Below are positions 13,801 to 28,800 of a DNA stretch of 64,000 nucleotides, one piece after another. The notes under the pieces were generated by a model. It had not been told where the DNA came from. It saw only the letters and a program-made list of their open reading frames with translations, and did not search any database. The DNA is from Phalacrocorax aristotelis (taxonomy: Eukaryota > Chordata > Aves > Suliformes > Phalacrocoracidae), in the NCBI RefSeq assembly GCF_949628215.1, contig NC_134281.1:14890501-14954500 (forward strand), given 5' to 3'. A program made the translations under genes and the position numbers. Each line of letters starts with the position of its first letter. The stretch's first letter is position 1.

Positions 13801-16800
13801 TCAGTCATATATCACTTGATAGTGGTTTTATGTGAAAACCTTCACCGTGTCACTATAGGAGACTAAATAAAGACACTTGACTCCGCAAAGGGAAGATTGT
13901 AAATGAAATTTTGCTTTTTCATTTTCATATCTCTTAGTCTAATAGTAATATTTACAAAATTTTGCACAAATCTAGAAAAGCTGTCAAGGCATTTTGCTTA
14001 AGGCACAATTTTCCTGTGTTTCTCTGGAACTTGCTAAGTAGCTATGAATTTAATTTTCAACTTTTCTTTCTTTTCCTCCTGGAAAAAAAAAAAGAGAAAA
14101 ATGCAGGTAAACACATACTTTTTCCTTACTTCTTATGTTGGTTTTCACGTTGATTAGAAAAAAAAGTTTCCTATTTCAGGTAGGTAATTCAAGGAAAGAG
14201 TAGTCTGTGAGAATATCATATTTAAGAATATTTAAGAATAATTCCATGGCACTCTGTAACCGTCTCCAGGATTGAATATGCACATTGAAAGTACAGTAGT
14301 AATTGGATTGACTCAGTTTCATCTGCTAAGAGTAAAATGTGGCCTCACTGAAGTGTAGCAGAGTTATTTATTTATGTATTTTTACTTTTCAGGAAATGTG
14401 TAACTGAAAAGAAATCTGCTTCTAATTAATCACAAAAATAACATTTTTCTGTAACTAACTGAAGTAGGTAATGGTTTTCTTAACTTTAGGAGGCATGGAG
14501 TGTATCAGGCTTGGTGAGACCGTTATTGAGTATTCCAGTGATTTCAAGTTTTTTATTACCACAAAACTGAGAAATCCACATTATATGCCTGAACTTGCTA
14601 CAAAAGTTTCTTTACTCAATTTTATGATAACACCAGAGGGACTTGAAGACCAATTGCTAGGTATTGTTGTAGCAAAAGAGAGGTAAGTCACTCTTTATGG
14701 CAAATAGCCATTAAATATTTTTATGGCACAATTCCAAGGAAACAAGAGATTAATTTATTGTAAAGCAAAGTGAATGTTACATGGTCTAAATGTTGCTCAG
14801 TAATGGCTTTAAAAGAAAAAAGTTGGTTTTCTAGTTTTCATAACTAAAAAGTTTGTCAGGGAGACAGATTGTCGTGTTTACTGTGGGTAAGTGTTCACAA
14901 GATAATTAAAATAGCAGATGTAAAATCATTGTGTTTTCATGGCAATTTTGTCCTGAAATATTCCTTGAAAGTTAGAAAACTATGTAAATATTATTTGAAG
15001 TTTATATCATTATTGTGTTTTTTGCAATGCGGCTGAGCTGCCAGACAAGGATGCAGAATTATGATGATTTAGTTTTAATTTCATATTAAATAAATGCACA
15101 GTACCTCTGAAACTGATTATGGGTCTTATCTGAACCCTCACAGAGATACAGACAAGCAATATCTGGGTTGTATGGAAATGTCTATTCAGTTGGGCTAAAC
15201 TCTGCTAAGAAAGTGTTTCCAGCAGTAAACTTATTCCGCATATTACATGGTGTTTTTTTCAGGCAGCAGGGATATAAAAAAGGAAACTAGGTTGCGCTGA
15301 CATTTGCAAAATGCTAAGATGTTAAAGTTTAGTCTGTTATTTCCAAATACTGGACTAAAGTTATGCAAAGAAATCCATACTCAGAATTATAAATACATGC
15401 TGAACAGTAACAACTACTTAGACTTAAGAGAATGTTGACAAATATTTATTGTAGGAAGAGGGAGTCATCTTCATGGCCTTCCTTTACAGTCAGTGAAGGT
15501 GAGCATTGACTGGTTTTGTATACAACAAACATAGAGTATTTTTCTTCATTAGACCAGAGTTAGAAGAGGAAAGAAATGCTCTCATCCTTCAGTCTGCAGC
15601 CAATAAAAAGCATCTAAAAGAAATTGAGAAGAAAATTTTAGAAACCTTACATTCATCTGAAGGAAATATTCTGGAGGACAAGACTGCTATCCAGGTCCTG
15701 GATTCTGCTAAAATAATGGCTAATGAGATCACAAAAAAACAGCAGGTAAGGAATGTGTATGTGTGCTTTCCTTAACAATGCATAGAAATTAGATGTTAAA
15801 ATTTGCAGCTGGCAGATGGACTGTGAATTAGTTGCAAAGCATAAGGAGGAAATTCTGTACGCGTGAAATGTGAAGAGAAGTAAAATTGGATCCATTCTAT
15901 AATCTTCACTGATAGTTTAGTCAGCCTTTAATTTAAAATGTTTTAAAGAATGTGTATCTATCTATAAAGACTGAGTGAAAAGTAATAAATTCTGAAGTTA
16001 AGGTGACATGTTAAGATAAAGGAAGGAATTAATTTTTTTAAACAACAGAAATATTCAGGGTGACATTAAGAATATGGGTGACTAATATAGTTACAGAAGC
16101 ACAGGTTCTTTTGTTATACTTTGTGCATAAAAGACCAACTGAAGTCAGTGAGAGCTAAATAACATTGGTAAGAGAATAAAGGGGTTTTTAAACTTTTTTT
16201 TTAATTACTGTAGACTTAACAGAAATAAAATATTAGTGTTTTCTTTAAGCTGATTAGGCTTACTGCTATTTGTTAATGACTATCAAATATAATCTCCGAA
16301 TTTGTCTGATGGTCAAATTCTCAAAAACCTTTTTATATTCAAAGTATTGTTTTGTATAAAGCTGATTTACAGGAGAATAAATAGAGCTTAAATACATAAC
16401 CAGTCTGAAATCAGTCATATTTTTGAATATTGCAGAGGTAGATTGATACTTTTGATGCTAAATAATTCAGCAAAACTGTTGTGCCTCCTTTGTCCTTTGT
16501 TTTGACTGTTGTATCCTGTAGCATAGGTAAGTAGATCAGGCAGTACTATGTTAGGGGCAAGTACACATTTTACCTAGTGTACTCATTACCTACTGTGATT
16601 GTGCCTTCTAGAACATAAAAGTTGTCTAACTCTGGTGTTATAAAGTGCTGTATAGAACTATTTTAATGATGTTACTAAGTAGAAATATTTTTGTACAAAG
16701 AATATTGAAAGCTTTTCTTTATTCACTACTATTGATATTTAGATTGCAGAGAAAACGGAACTTAAAATAGCCGAATCTCGAGAATGCTATCGACCTATTG

Positions 16801-19800
16801 CAAAGCATTCATCGGTGCTCTTCTTTAGTATTGCAGACTTGGCAAACATTGATCCCATGTACCAGTACTCCCTTAGTTGGTTTGTCAACCTCTTCATCAA
16901 CTCTATTCATGATAGGTAAATACAGTCTTTCTGGTGTAAAATAAGGTGTTTTCAGTCTCATCTTATGAATGGATCTCTCCATTTTGAAACCATTTACCAC
17001 TTATCCCTCATTAAATGCAGGCTTTTGAAACAAAATATGATTTGTTAATGAAGTAAATGCTCTTTTTAGTTACTGTTTGAGCAAATCATGAGCTGTTACC
17101 ATGTGCTTTATTTAAGTATTTTTAAGAATGTGACTTATAGAAAGGGTGAAGTCAGGTTCTGAACTAGGCTCCATTATGAACACTGAGTGCCACCCCCTAA
17201 CTGTGACAAATTGATTTCAGTTCACTATTTTACTCGGGACTTTTAGAAGAGCTGTAAAACATGGAGTGTAATTGAAATTATGAGGAAATGGACATCTAAG
17301 TCCCTTGTGGAGCATGAGTGTCTAATATAATTTCACTGCAAGCTTAAATAAATTTAGCTATCTTAACTGATTGCCTAAGTTATTAAATGTGAAGTCTGAG
17401 TTTCTCACTTCTTTTCTTTTTAGTAACAAATCCAAAATTTTGGAGAAGCGACTTCGATATCTGAATGACCACTTCACATACAATTTGTATTGCAATGTGT
17501 GTCGTTCACTGTTTGAAAAGGACAAGCTGCTCTTCTCCTTTTTGCTATGTTGTAATCTTCTCATGTAAGCTCATTTTTGTGAAGTCTCTTAGTAACAGAA
17601 ACGATTTATTTTCTTATAATGGAAAAAGGTATTGATGAGATAGTATGTTCTTGTACATACAGATAATAAAGCCTTTGGAGTAAGGTCATGGATGTTTTAG
17701 GCTTTCTAATACTGATAATATTTACAAGTGTAAGAGTATGTGAATGCATGTATCACTGTGGCTGGACACATTATGAAAAGAATGTTCCTATGCTCATTTA
17801 AACCAATGGTTTTGTCAATGATATATCTTTGACTCCCTTTAAAGGACCATGCTACATAGCATCCTTATGTCAAGAACAATTGCTATTATTTAAGGAAACA
17901 TTTTAGAAAGGAATCTAAGACAGTAATGTGCCATCCCAACAACTTCTAGGCTTTTGTCTTTGTTTTTAATTTATCTTTTCTTTTTTATCCTTTTGCTTAC
18001 ATCATGAGATCTCAGTCTTCTCTCTTCCACCGGCTTTTTAGTTTTGTCTTGCTGTGGGTTTTTGTAATTATGTGTGAATACATTGTGAAAGGAAAGATAA
18101 GTTCAAAATTGCACAGTCACCATAATGTGTATACTTACTTAGCTATGATGTATACACATCTGTATATGGAGCATTCTTGCTGGGCCCATTTGTAAGGCTA
18201 CTGTATTTCCAGAACCCATTATTTTCTTTGAAGCCTTTAAAAATCAGGAATAATTACACTTTTTAAAAACAAATAAGTCGATATAAACCATTTACTTCTT
18301 GAAACCCTTACTATAGTCTTAATCAGTCATTTTTACTATACAGTTTTTTAACTATATAGAATACTGAGATCTGATCTCAGCTGTTACTGCAATAGAAGTA
18401 TTACTAAATGACAGTGAAGTGTAATTAATTTTAAACAACTCTATATTATGTAAAATTTTATCTCAATAACTGAATAATATCCTTTTTTTTTAATATAGGG
18501 CTAAAAATGAAATAAAACATCAAGAGTTTATGTTCTTACTAACTGGGGGTGTAGGTCTCAGGAATAAGTACAAGAATCCAGATCCTTCTTGGCTACCAGA
18601 GAAGAGTTGGGATGAATTATGTCGTGCAAGTGAAATCCCAGCTTTGAAAGGACTGAGGTATACTAAAATGTTGATGTGAACTAGCCTTAATTGTTTTGGG
18701 CCAAAACATGTGTAACACGGTGAAAGAAATGTTCCCTATACGTTTTTCAAACCAGTGCCAGAATGCCAACATGGTGAAACCAGCCCCTTTCTACAAGATT
18801 ATGTTTGCTTCACTTAAATAAGTCAAACAGATCTCTAATTATAATATTATTTACTTAAACTATTTTCCTAAATTATTTAAGGCATTCCCTAAAGAAACTT
18901 TTCTTTTGGAATGTCTCCATCATAGAGGAACAGTGTTTCAAGAGGGTCAGTGGAGGCCAAAGGAAGTATATGTCGAAAATTCCACTGCAGTGGTGCTGGA
19001 GGAGGAATTTTTCTGGTAAAATCTCATCTCTTGAAATCAGGAAAATTTCGCCCTGGAGTTAAATAGAATTTAACCCTAAATTCTGAAGCCAGCATGGCTA
19101 TACAAGTCTTGCATATAAATAGCTGACAGAACCCAAATATTTGGAGGATTTGTGTCTGACTGCAGAAACACTGCTCTGTTAAAAGAAATTGTCTGGGGCT
19201 GTTCTGTATTTCTCCTCCTTAGGTGTCTTAGTAGTAACGTGGATGATGATCCAGCCTTTAAATAGTCTGAGAGTTGTCCCATTGCAGAGGATGCATTCTG
19301 CATGTTGCATGAAGGACTTTTTTTTTCCCCTGGTTGGATTTCCTGGTAATCCTCTTCAGTTAAAGAGTGAAGTTTTCCTGAAATATGAGAGGCAGAAAAT
19401 TCAGCCAGATCTATGAAGGTCCAAGCAGTGCTGGCTGGAAGAATAAGCAGAACTAATTGTCAGCTCAGAACCTTTCAGGTGGAGTCTCACATGTCTGCAA
19501 GAGCATGGTGGGAAAAGATTTTTCACTTTTCAGTGTGGAGAAGCTCAACTGTAGAATTATTTGCCAATGTGGATGTTGAGTGGCTTGTATGTAATTTTGA
19601 TAAACATCAGAAAAGACTCCAGGTATTTACAGTAATTGTAAGTGCTTTTTTTTCTCCAGGAGTCACATCTCTGAAAATATAGATGAATGGAAAAAAATCT
19701 ATGACAGCAAAGAGCCACAAAGCTTTCCATTACCAGAACAATTGAATTATAGGTTAAATGAATTACAAAAGATTATAATTCTTCGGTGCTTAAGACCAGA

Positions 19801-22800
19801 CAAGGTAAAATGATCTATTATCAAGTGTTTGTAGACTGTTCCATGTCTTGTAGCATCATTTGCACTGCTTGTTAAAATAACTAATTTATTTTTCATCATA
19901 CTTTATTAAGAAAATAAATTATATTCTTATTTTTCAGTTGAGCAATACAAACACCACATGTATCAGCTAAGATCTTTTGTCTGACATGCTTTAATGCATC
20001 TTTCAGAGTATACTCATTGTTCTAGTTTTCTTCAAGTGCTTGTCCATGTTGAGTCTGTTACATACTCGAGAGCAGGGTGTGTTGGCCTGAAAAATACACA
20101 GCAGTACCATGAGCTCTTTTACAAAGGGTTCGAAGGCAAAGAGAGATCAAATGTATTTATTTGAACAGCCAAGGCAAACTGTTAACACATTCTGCCTTTG
20201 GTGCACCTAGCAAATTGTATTAGGAACAATAAATGTTAGGATTTAAAGTACATATTGCAATGGCTCCTTAGAATTAATTAAAAATAATTAGATTAATATT
20301 TACTAAAGGGGAATGTGCTGGTTCTCCACATCAGGTAAAGCCTGAATTAAAGCTTTAATGTAATTTAATATTGTTGGTATGAGGTATGTTATTTTTTATT
20401 TTCTAAAAGCATAATTATTCCACTTGTAAGGAAAAAAAAGGGGGGGGTGTCAACAAGAGGTGAAAACTTTGCTTCTCAAGCATTCCGCAAGACTAGTTTC
20501 AACTCCCTGCAAAGAAGAGAGGTGTCTGTCGGCTCAGGAATTTAACTAATACATGGTACCTAAAAGATGCTGTCAAATACACAGTTATGTTGAATTTATG
20601 TGAATGGTTTTTATTTACTTTTTTACCAGATTGGTCCAGCTATAACAGCATTTGTAACTGAGAAACTGGGGAAGAAATTTGTAGAGCCACCACCTTTTGA
20701 TCTAACAAAAAGTTACTTAGATTCAAATTCTACAATCCCTTTAATATTTGTGCTGTCTCCAGGAGCAGATCCCATGTCTAGTAAGTATATGGAAAGAGAA
20801 AACAAAAGCGTAGTACAGCTTTTCAGATTAGGGACCTGAATTTCCTCTTCAATACACAATGAGGATTTGCACTTGGTGCAAGTAGATTTGAGTGCATAAT
20901 GCCACACTGGTAAAATTCTGTGCTCCCTAAAAATGGGAATGGTATGTTAAACTGAATAAATTTCACACTGTATATCAAAGCAAACCATCTTGTTGTATGT
21001 ATACTTTAATAAAGTAGTAATAAACATTTAAAAATATTTTTTTCCTGATACAACTCCTTTTTAATGAAGAAATGCTAAAAATCTTACGCTTTCTGTTCAA
21101 GGCCTCCTGAAACTGGCAAATGACAGAAAGATGGTTGGAAATAAGTTTCAGTCCATCTCATTAGGACAAGGACAAGGACCTATAGCTACAAAAATGATTC
21201 AAAAAGCAATGGAAGAAGGAACCTGGGTTTGTTTACAAAATTGTCATTTAGCTGTCTCCTGGATGCCAGTGCTGGAGAAAATATGTGAGGAGTTTAACAG
21301 TGAAAAATGTCATCCAGTCTTCAGACTTTGGCTTACTAGTTACCCTTCACCAAAGGTACATGCATTGCCAAATAGTCTGTATTTGGGGAAAAGAAAAGTT
21401 GATGATATTTTTAGGAAATATTCATGTCCCTGAATGAGCTGATAATATCAAACTTCCCTGAAATATGATGAGGCTGTTGAAGAGAGAATTTAATTAAGAA
21501 AGGACACTTTAAAAAATTATAAACAGAGTAATATTGAGCTTTCTTTGTAATATTTTGATATTGTGATGTGGGATAGCTTGTGTACTAGTGAATGGAACTG
21601 CATTTTGCCAGCATATATAATTAAGAAGTTTTTATGCTGTCACTGAGGTTTTGTTTTGCATAAATTAAAAAATTTAATTTTGCACTTTATTTATAAGGTG
21701 TTGAACACCAGGAAAACATTTTAAAATATAGGTTGTTTACAAGAAGGTCTTACTTTCTTGATGCCTTTGAGAATTTATTTTTAAAGCTGTTAATGTTTAA
21801 AATGTAATTTCTTACAGAAAATTGTTTATATAACAAACACAGAGTAATAATACACTGTTATAACAGTATAGCATCTATTCCACACTTTCTGAATGCAGTT
21901 TTGCCATTTTTTAATTTCTAGTTTCCCGTAACCATTCTGCAGAATGGAGTCAAGGTGACAAATGAACCTCCTACTGGTCTCCGGTTAAACCTACTGCAGT
22001 CATTTCTTTCTGATCCTATTTCCGATCCTGCATTCTTCTCTGGATGCCCTGAAAAGGAGCTGGTAATGTGCCTATCTCTTGACGGTTTTATTCTTTGGGT
22101 TTTTTTGGTTTGTTTGGGTTGGGTTTCTTTTTTGTTTTGTGTTTTGGTTTGGTTTGGTTTTTTTTTTACCCACAAATATACTGATTTCTGTCCAGTCAAT
22201 ATTATAAGCTAAAATTTTTACTATGGTTGTGAGTTTAGGTTTTGCAATGATAAAGATGATTAGCTGAGAATTACTCTGCTAGGTGATTTCACATGGAACA
22301 GGCTCCCCAGGGAGGCAGTCATGGCACCAAGCCTGATGGTATTCAAGAAGCACTTGGACAACGCCCTCAGAGACATGGTGTGAATTCTGGGGTTGTCCTG
22401 TGCAGGCTCAGGAGCTGGACTCGATGGTACTTGTGGGTCCCTTCCAACTCGGGACATTCTAAGATTCTATGATTACTTGTGAAGGAGGTGAAAAACAGTG
22501 CGATTGCTTGGAGATATGAATATGGTAATCAATATACATAGGTATAAGTGGGTGCATTTAAGGACTTATATTAAACAATACATCTGTATTTTATGTTTGT
22601 CTAATGAGCCTTAAAAATAAATATCTGTTGCTATTTGAATTCTTATGAAGTCAGCTGCCCTTTACATGGAAGAAGAGAAAAATCTTGTGTAATGGTACTT
22701 GAGAAACTAGCTGAATGTGCTTGCATATTTGTTCCCAAGTCAAATAAACACAGCATACTTAATAGTTGCCTGTATTTGTACCCTAGATGGAGAGCGGTAA

Positions 22801-25800
22801 TCAAATGGTGTGTTCTCTATATAAGCTACAGACTAACATGAGCATATAGCTATTTAATAATATTGTTTTGTTTTGTTTTTCTCAAAGGTATGGGAGAAAC
22901 TGCTCTTTGGAGTTTGTTTTTTCCATGCTCTTGTTCAGGAGAGAAGAAAATTTGGGCCTCTTGGTTGGAATATACCATATGGATTTAATGAATCAGACTT
23001 GCGAATCAGTATCAGACAGCTGCAAGTAAGATCATCGATTGCTACCTTTCACTCTGATCATGCAAAGCATAGGAACGAGCTGATAGTCAAAAAGGAGCAA
23101 TATACTTAAGTTACATCAAATGTTTATAGATTTTTATGACTGCAGTTCAGCTACAAAGGCAAGGAATGTCAATACTATTACAAATATTTTTCAAAATTAC
23201 AAATGGAATAAAACAAAGTTATTCTTCATGAGGTTTAAATTCATACAGACACATGGAATATAATGAGTATATATGAGTATAATAAAAATTAAAGCACAAT
23301 GAGCTCTTATATATGACAATTTTAAGTAACATCATGTCAGTGACAGTCACCTGCTATGTTTTGTGGTTAGGAGCAGAATTTTTTTTTTATGTGTATACCA
23401 TTAGTTAACTATCCTCCTTCCCTAAAATGAGGTGCTGAGTGCTACTTGACCTTGAGCCTTCTGCAAGTCCTGTGTACAAAAGTCAGCAGAGTTAAAACTG
23501 TGTATTATAGAAGCTGAGGCTGAACAGCTGGAAAAGTTATAAAGAAGTTAATGAAAGAGATCAGAGGGTTCTGAAGATTGGAAGAAAAATTATGTGAAAT
23601 GCAAAATGCACGCTTCTTTACTACACAGAAAAATGTCCATCTAGAAAGTTTAGACTGGAAAAACTATCCACTTATAAATAATTCAAGAATGACTTGGATG
23701 ACTTACTAATTTGGATATTCATAAGAGGCTTTTACTACTAACTCCTCTTTGTTTTAAACAGTAATTTTACCTGAAAAAATATTTCAGAATTTGGATTTCC
23801 AGCACTTAAGGAGAAAACTCACTAAACTGCAGTTTTTTATGCACTGTAGCTTCCAGCCCTTTAGTCTGTAGGCCACACTGTTGTTCTGCAGATATTTCAA
23901 GTCTCTAGAATTACTCATGTCTTCTGTTTCAGTTATTCATAAATGAATATAGCCATGTTCCTTTTGAAGCTCTGTCTTACCTAACTGGTGAGTGCAACTA
24001 TGGAGGTCGAGTGACAGATGACTGGGACAGACGTTTACTGCTGACAATGCTGGATGACTTCTATAATCCAGATGTAATTGAAAATCCTCACTATGCTTTT
24101 TCTCCCAGTGGCAACTATTATGCTCCACCAAAAGGCACATACGAGGACTACATTGAGTTTATTAAGGTAAAAAGTAGCAACAAGATTTTGAACTGTTATG
24201 ATGATAATGCACTAAAAAGCAATCCTTAAAGGTTTCTCTGCATTAAAAAGGTAGTTTTGCAGCACGTTAAACTGTGCTTGGCTTCTTGCCTAAATCCTTG
24301 TATGATCATAGCCATTATCTAGAATGTCTCTGGGAGGGAATCGGTAAGTAGACAGGAGGACCTAGAATAGATAAGAATTCCTTGGAAACGGCTTTCTATA
24401 AGTGAGGTGATGGCTCTATCCCCAGTAATACTGTCTGCAAATATCTACCATTAAGGTCCTTATCCACCTTCAGTTGAAGTCAGTGGCAGTTTTTCATTTG
24501 ACTTCTTAGAGAAGGCTTGCATCTAATTCCTAGCATGCTGCTTTAACTTATGCAGATGTTTATTGTTTATTTTGTCTTAGAGTCTTCCCTTTAGTCAACA
24601 ACCAGAGGTTTTTGGTTTGCATGAAAATGTGGATATTTCAAAAGATCTTCAGCAAACTAAGATCCTCTTTGAATCTCTGCTTTTAACACAAGGAGGCAGC
24701 ACTCAGGGAACTTCTCGAGGTGGTGACAATACTCTCTATGAAATTGCAGATGATATTCTCAGCAAGGTATTGTATTATAGCAGTGACTCCATTTTATCTT
24801 TTACAAAGCAGAAGTTATTTAACTAGAATCTTCACTGTCAAACTGATTTCATGTTGGAGGAAGAACCTGCTGGGAGGAATTTAGTGCAATATGAAAGTGA
24901 GGACTTGTGTGGCTGTAACAGACCACAGATATATTTTAGTTTAAAGAAGTTTTATTAAATAGGTAGGAGATAGGAGACAGAGAGAGAAAACAGCACAAAC
25001 ACAACTTGAAAAAGCAGTTGATTCATTTGTGTGAACAAGTTTAAAATTAATAAAAATGAAACATTAATAACTTTTCATGGTATGGAAAATTCTAGGTGGT
25101 TTTTAAAAGATAAACATCACTTTAAAAAACCCATAATTTTTATTTGGATTAAATTACTAAATACTGGATTGATGATGTGTATTCCTAAAAAAGTTTAATG
25201 GTAGGTATTACTCTGCAATTTTTCACATCTGCATACATTTAATGTAATACCGATGCATAATGATACATGGAATGATTTCCAAGTATTGTCACTTACAGCT
25301 TCCTGATGATTTTGACATTGAAGGCTGCCTAAGTAAATATCCTGTGAGATATGAAGAAAGTATGAATACTGTGTTGGTGCAAGAAATGGAAAGATTTAAC
25401 AAGTAAGAGTCTTATATTTTATGAAATGTAACCCAAATAATTCCATTCACAGAAAAAGTTTTCATGCAAATCATACTGTGCAAACTCTATGTTCTGTGAA
25501 ATGATTTATTTATTTTGTTCCCTTCTAATTGTCTGCAGTGATATCTGCAGTCCAAATACCATTACTCCTTGTGGAAAGTCAGAATGTAGGATAAATGACA
25601 GGGAAAATGATCTAGTGACAAGATGAACTGAAAGATTAAAACATAAGATAGAAGAAGGGAGTCTGAGGAGGCATTTGGAAAAGAGAACATGAACAATATT
25701 TTTTATGTTCCTTTTTTTTTTAACTTCACTTTCTCTTTCTTTATGTTCAATTATATTTTATTTTCTTCATATTTCTGACCTATAAAGGGGTTAGAAACTG

Positions 25801-28800
25801 TAATACATGCACAGTTATAGTTTACGAAACATTTTCCTTGATAGTTGGAAATATTTCTGCTTATTTCTTTATTCTCATATACTTCTGTTCTAAATTTTTC
25901 CTTTTTTTTTCCTCTTTCCTGATGCCTTTCTTCCTATACCTTCTTTTCACATTTATTCTCCTAAGATTACAAACCTATAATCACTCCTATTTTTCTCTTT
26001 GGATCCCCAGTCTTTCTTTTTACTTTGTTCCCTACTTTTCTTTCCTATCTTTGCCTGGTCCTCCAGTCTTTCTTCCCTGTTTTTCTGTCCTCCTCCTTCT
26101 CTGTTTGTGTCTTCACATCTCCCACTTCATTTTCTCCCAAACTTTCAATAATGCTCTCTGCCTTCAGTCTCCAAGTTTTCCTTTGTTGCAGACCCTACCC
26201 ACCTCTTCTTTTGTAATCTAAAGCTTTCTCCTTCATCCAGTATACAGTGTATACATTTGGAGTTCCAAATTTATCCTCTTACCAAACAACACAGAGTATA
26301 TCAGAGATAACAAAATAATTTATTAAACTGTTACTATCTTAAATAAATCGGTACAAATGCACAAATCCATGGCTTTACAGATATAGCTAATTATGCAGTT
26401 CTGTCCCAGCTATACAAGTTCTATAGATGGTTCCGTAATCCTGTTCGTTTCTTTTTCCACTGAGGAGGATGTGTTTTACAAATCATGCAAAACTTGTGAA
26501 AAATCTGTTTTATATTTTAATTCTAGTTTAATCCGAACTATTCGTGTTACACTAATTAACCTGAAGAAAGCCGTTAAAGGACTGGTTGTTATGGATGCTG
26601 AACTGGAGGCTCTGTGTTGCAGTCTACTTACTGGAAAAGTTCCTGAGAATTGGGCTAAACATTCATACCCAAGTCTAAAACCATTAGGGAGCTATATTCT
26701 AGATTTTCTAGAAAGGCTGAAATTTTTACAGGTAATGTACAAGAGCCAGTACTATCAATTATTTAATGTGCTTCTTCACATAATTTGTCCTTTATATTAA
26801 AGGAATATTGGGAAAGGAGTGATAGACCTTGCTTAGATTTTCTGAGTACGGTTATGTAGAAAATGGCCAAATGATGTGGGTTTTGTCTCTTTCTGATTAT
26901 TAAATGTGTCATTTCCACTTTCCAGGATTGGTATGAATTAGGTAAGCCCACGGTTTTTTGGCTGTCAGGATTCTATTTTACTCAAGCTTTCTTAACTGGA
27001 GCGATGCAAAACTATGCTAGGAAGCACAAGATCCCTATTGACCTTCTGGGATATGAATTTCAGGTAGAGATAAATTATAAATGCATATTTTCTTAATCTG
27101 AGTCCTGATATTGCAGTTAGATGTAGTAAATAAATCCTGACTGGAAGGTTCATTTTGCAGCTAACTCACTGCAATTTGAAGACATACATTTAATTCCTTG
27201 GTAAGGTAGGCATGTTAAATAACGTGTAAAAGTTGTATATTAAAAGTAGTTCTATGATTGGACCTGGACCTCCACTCAGGAAAACAGCCTGTAGAATACA
27301 TGTTTGTGTGATTAAAGCCTTATTTTATAACCTACAATAAAAGTAATTAACAAACCCACAGAAATCGGCTTTCTTTATAGTTTTGCATAAAATTAGTACC
27401 AGAAGGAAGGTATTACTATATTATTCTTCTTTTAGATTGATCTTCTGAAAATTGGTTATTGGCATAATACTTCAAAAAGCAAACAGCTATGAAAGTTTAG
27501 TAACATATAACACTTCTTGTAGGTTATTCCTCAGGATACGGCTGATACTGCACCAGAAGATGGTGTTTATATCCACGGATTATTTTTAGACGGAGCTCGC
27601 TGGGACAGGACCAAGTCAGTAACAAAGTGGTTTACTATGGTTTTGGAAAGCTTTCTTAGGTGCTCAAACAAGATTTGTTTAAATATTTTAAGTGATACTT
27701 TTTATATTATTGAAATAACACACCAAATGAAATACTCTTTCATGCATGGAAAATGGTAAAGAAAAAAAAAACAAACTCCAAGCAAGCAACAACCAAATCA
27801 CATACACCAAAACCCTCTTTGGTTAAACCCAAAGCCACAAATACTTACTTTGTTGCTTTCTCTCACCAGGGGAATGTTAGCTGAGCAGCATCCCAAATTG
27901 CTCTTTGATATGATGCCAGTCATTTGGATAAAGCCAAGTGAGTATAATTTCTCTGAAGTGTGAGCTATTCAACATGAAATTGTAACAGTGAATCCCTTTT
28001 TTTACATAAGATCAATGCTCCTAGTCTCACCAAAGTACCCAAATGTGCACAGAATTCATGTGCACATGGCCTATGACTTTTATGTTAAAAACTGGGCCTG
28101 CTAGCTTGATTCAATCTCATCTCTTCTGAGCAATAGGCCTGTCCCTCTCCCCACAGACATTTTTAATTATGGATTAGATGAAAGGCCTAGTTAAATGAAT
28201 TTTTTATAAATATGTATAGGTGCTGCCCAATCTGTTTTTGAACCATAAGTTAATCTGGGTAGGAAAGCACGTGGTTCGTGAATTCCTGGCTCTACTCAAG
28301 TTGAGGAGAACTTTTAATTAACTTAGGCTGAGACTCAGTGTTTTACCTCACATGATTTAGGAAGGTTTGCTCAGGTTATTTTTAGCTGCTATGCTAGTTG
28401 TCTGTCATACTAGTCAGCTATTTTCCGTAACACTGGTTTTCTTTGATCAGGAGCAGTAAGTCCTTCTTTTTATTTATTCACTTAAGCAGGACTTTCTACT
28501 GCAACTATTGCAACCTCAATGTTATCAGCTAATAGGCAGTCTTACAAAGTTTCCACTTTTTCTGTGCTTTTTCTTGAGTTTGGATGAATCTATTCAGACG
28601 TGCATGATTTTAGACTTTGCATAAATTTTATATAAGCAGTCTAGGCACACAAGAAGTTCCTGCAGAGTTGTGTCCTTGGATCTCAGGTGACTTGAATTGC
28701 AGTTAGGTCCTCTGGCTGCTGGACCAGAATTCTTGAGGAGCTGTTAAAAGCTCATGTATAAACTATGCTTTAACTATTCAGATTTTCATGTGTCTTTGAA

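Noticed and set aside
25838-26221. 127-codon Phe/Leu/Ser-rich frame resembling a membrane protein
   Set aside because: Produced by the pyrimidine tract; it lies in a DNAH12 intron.
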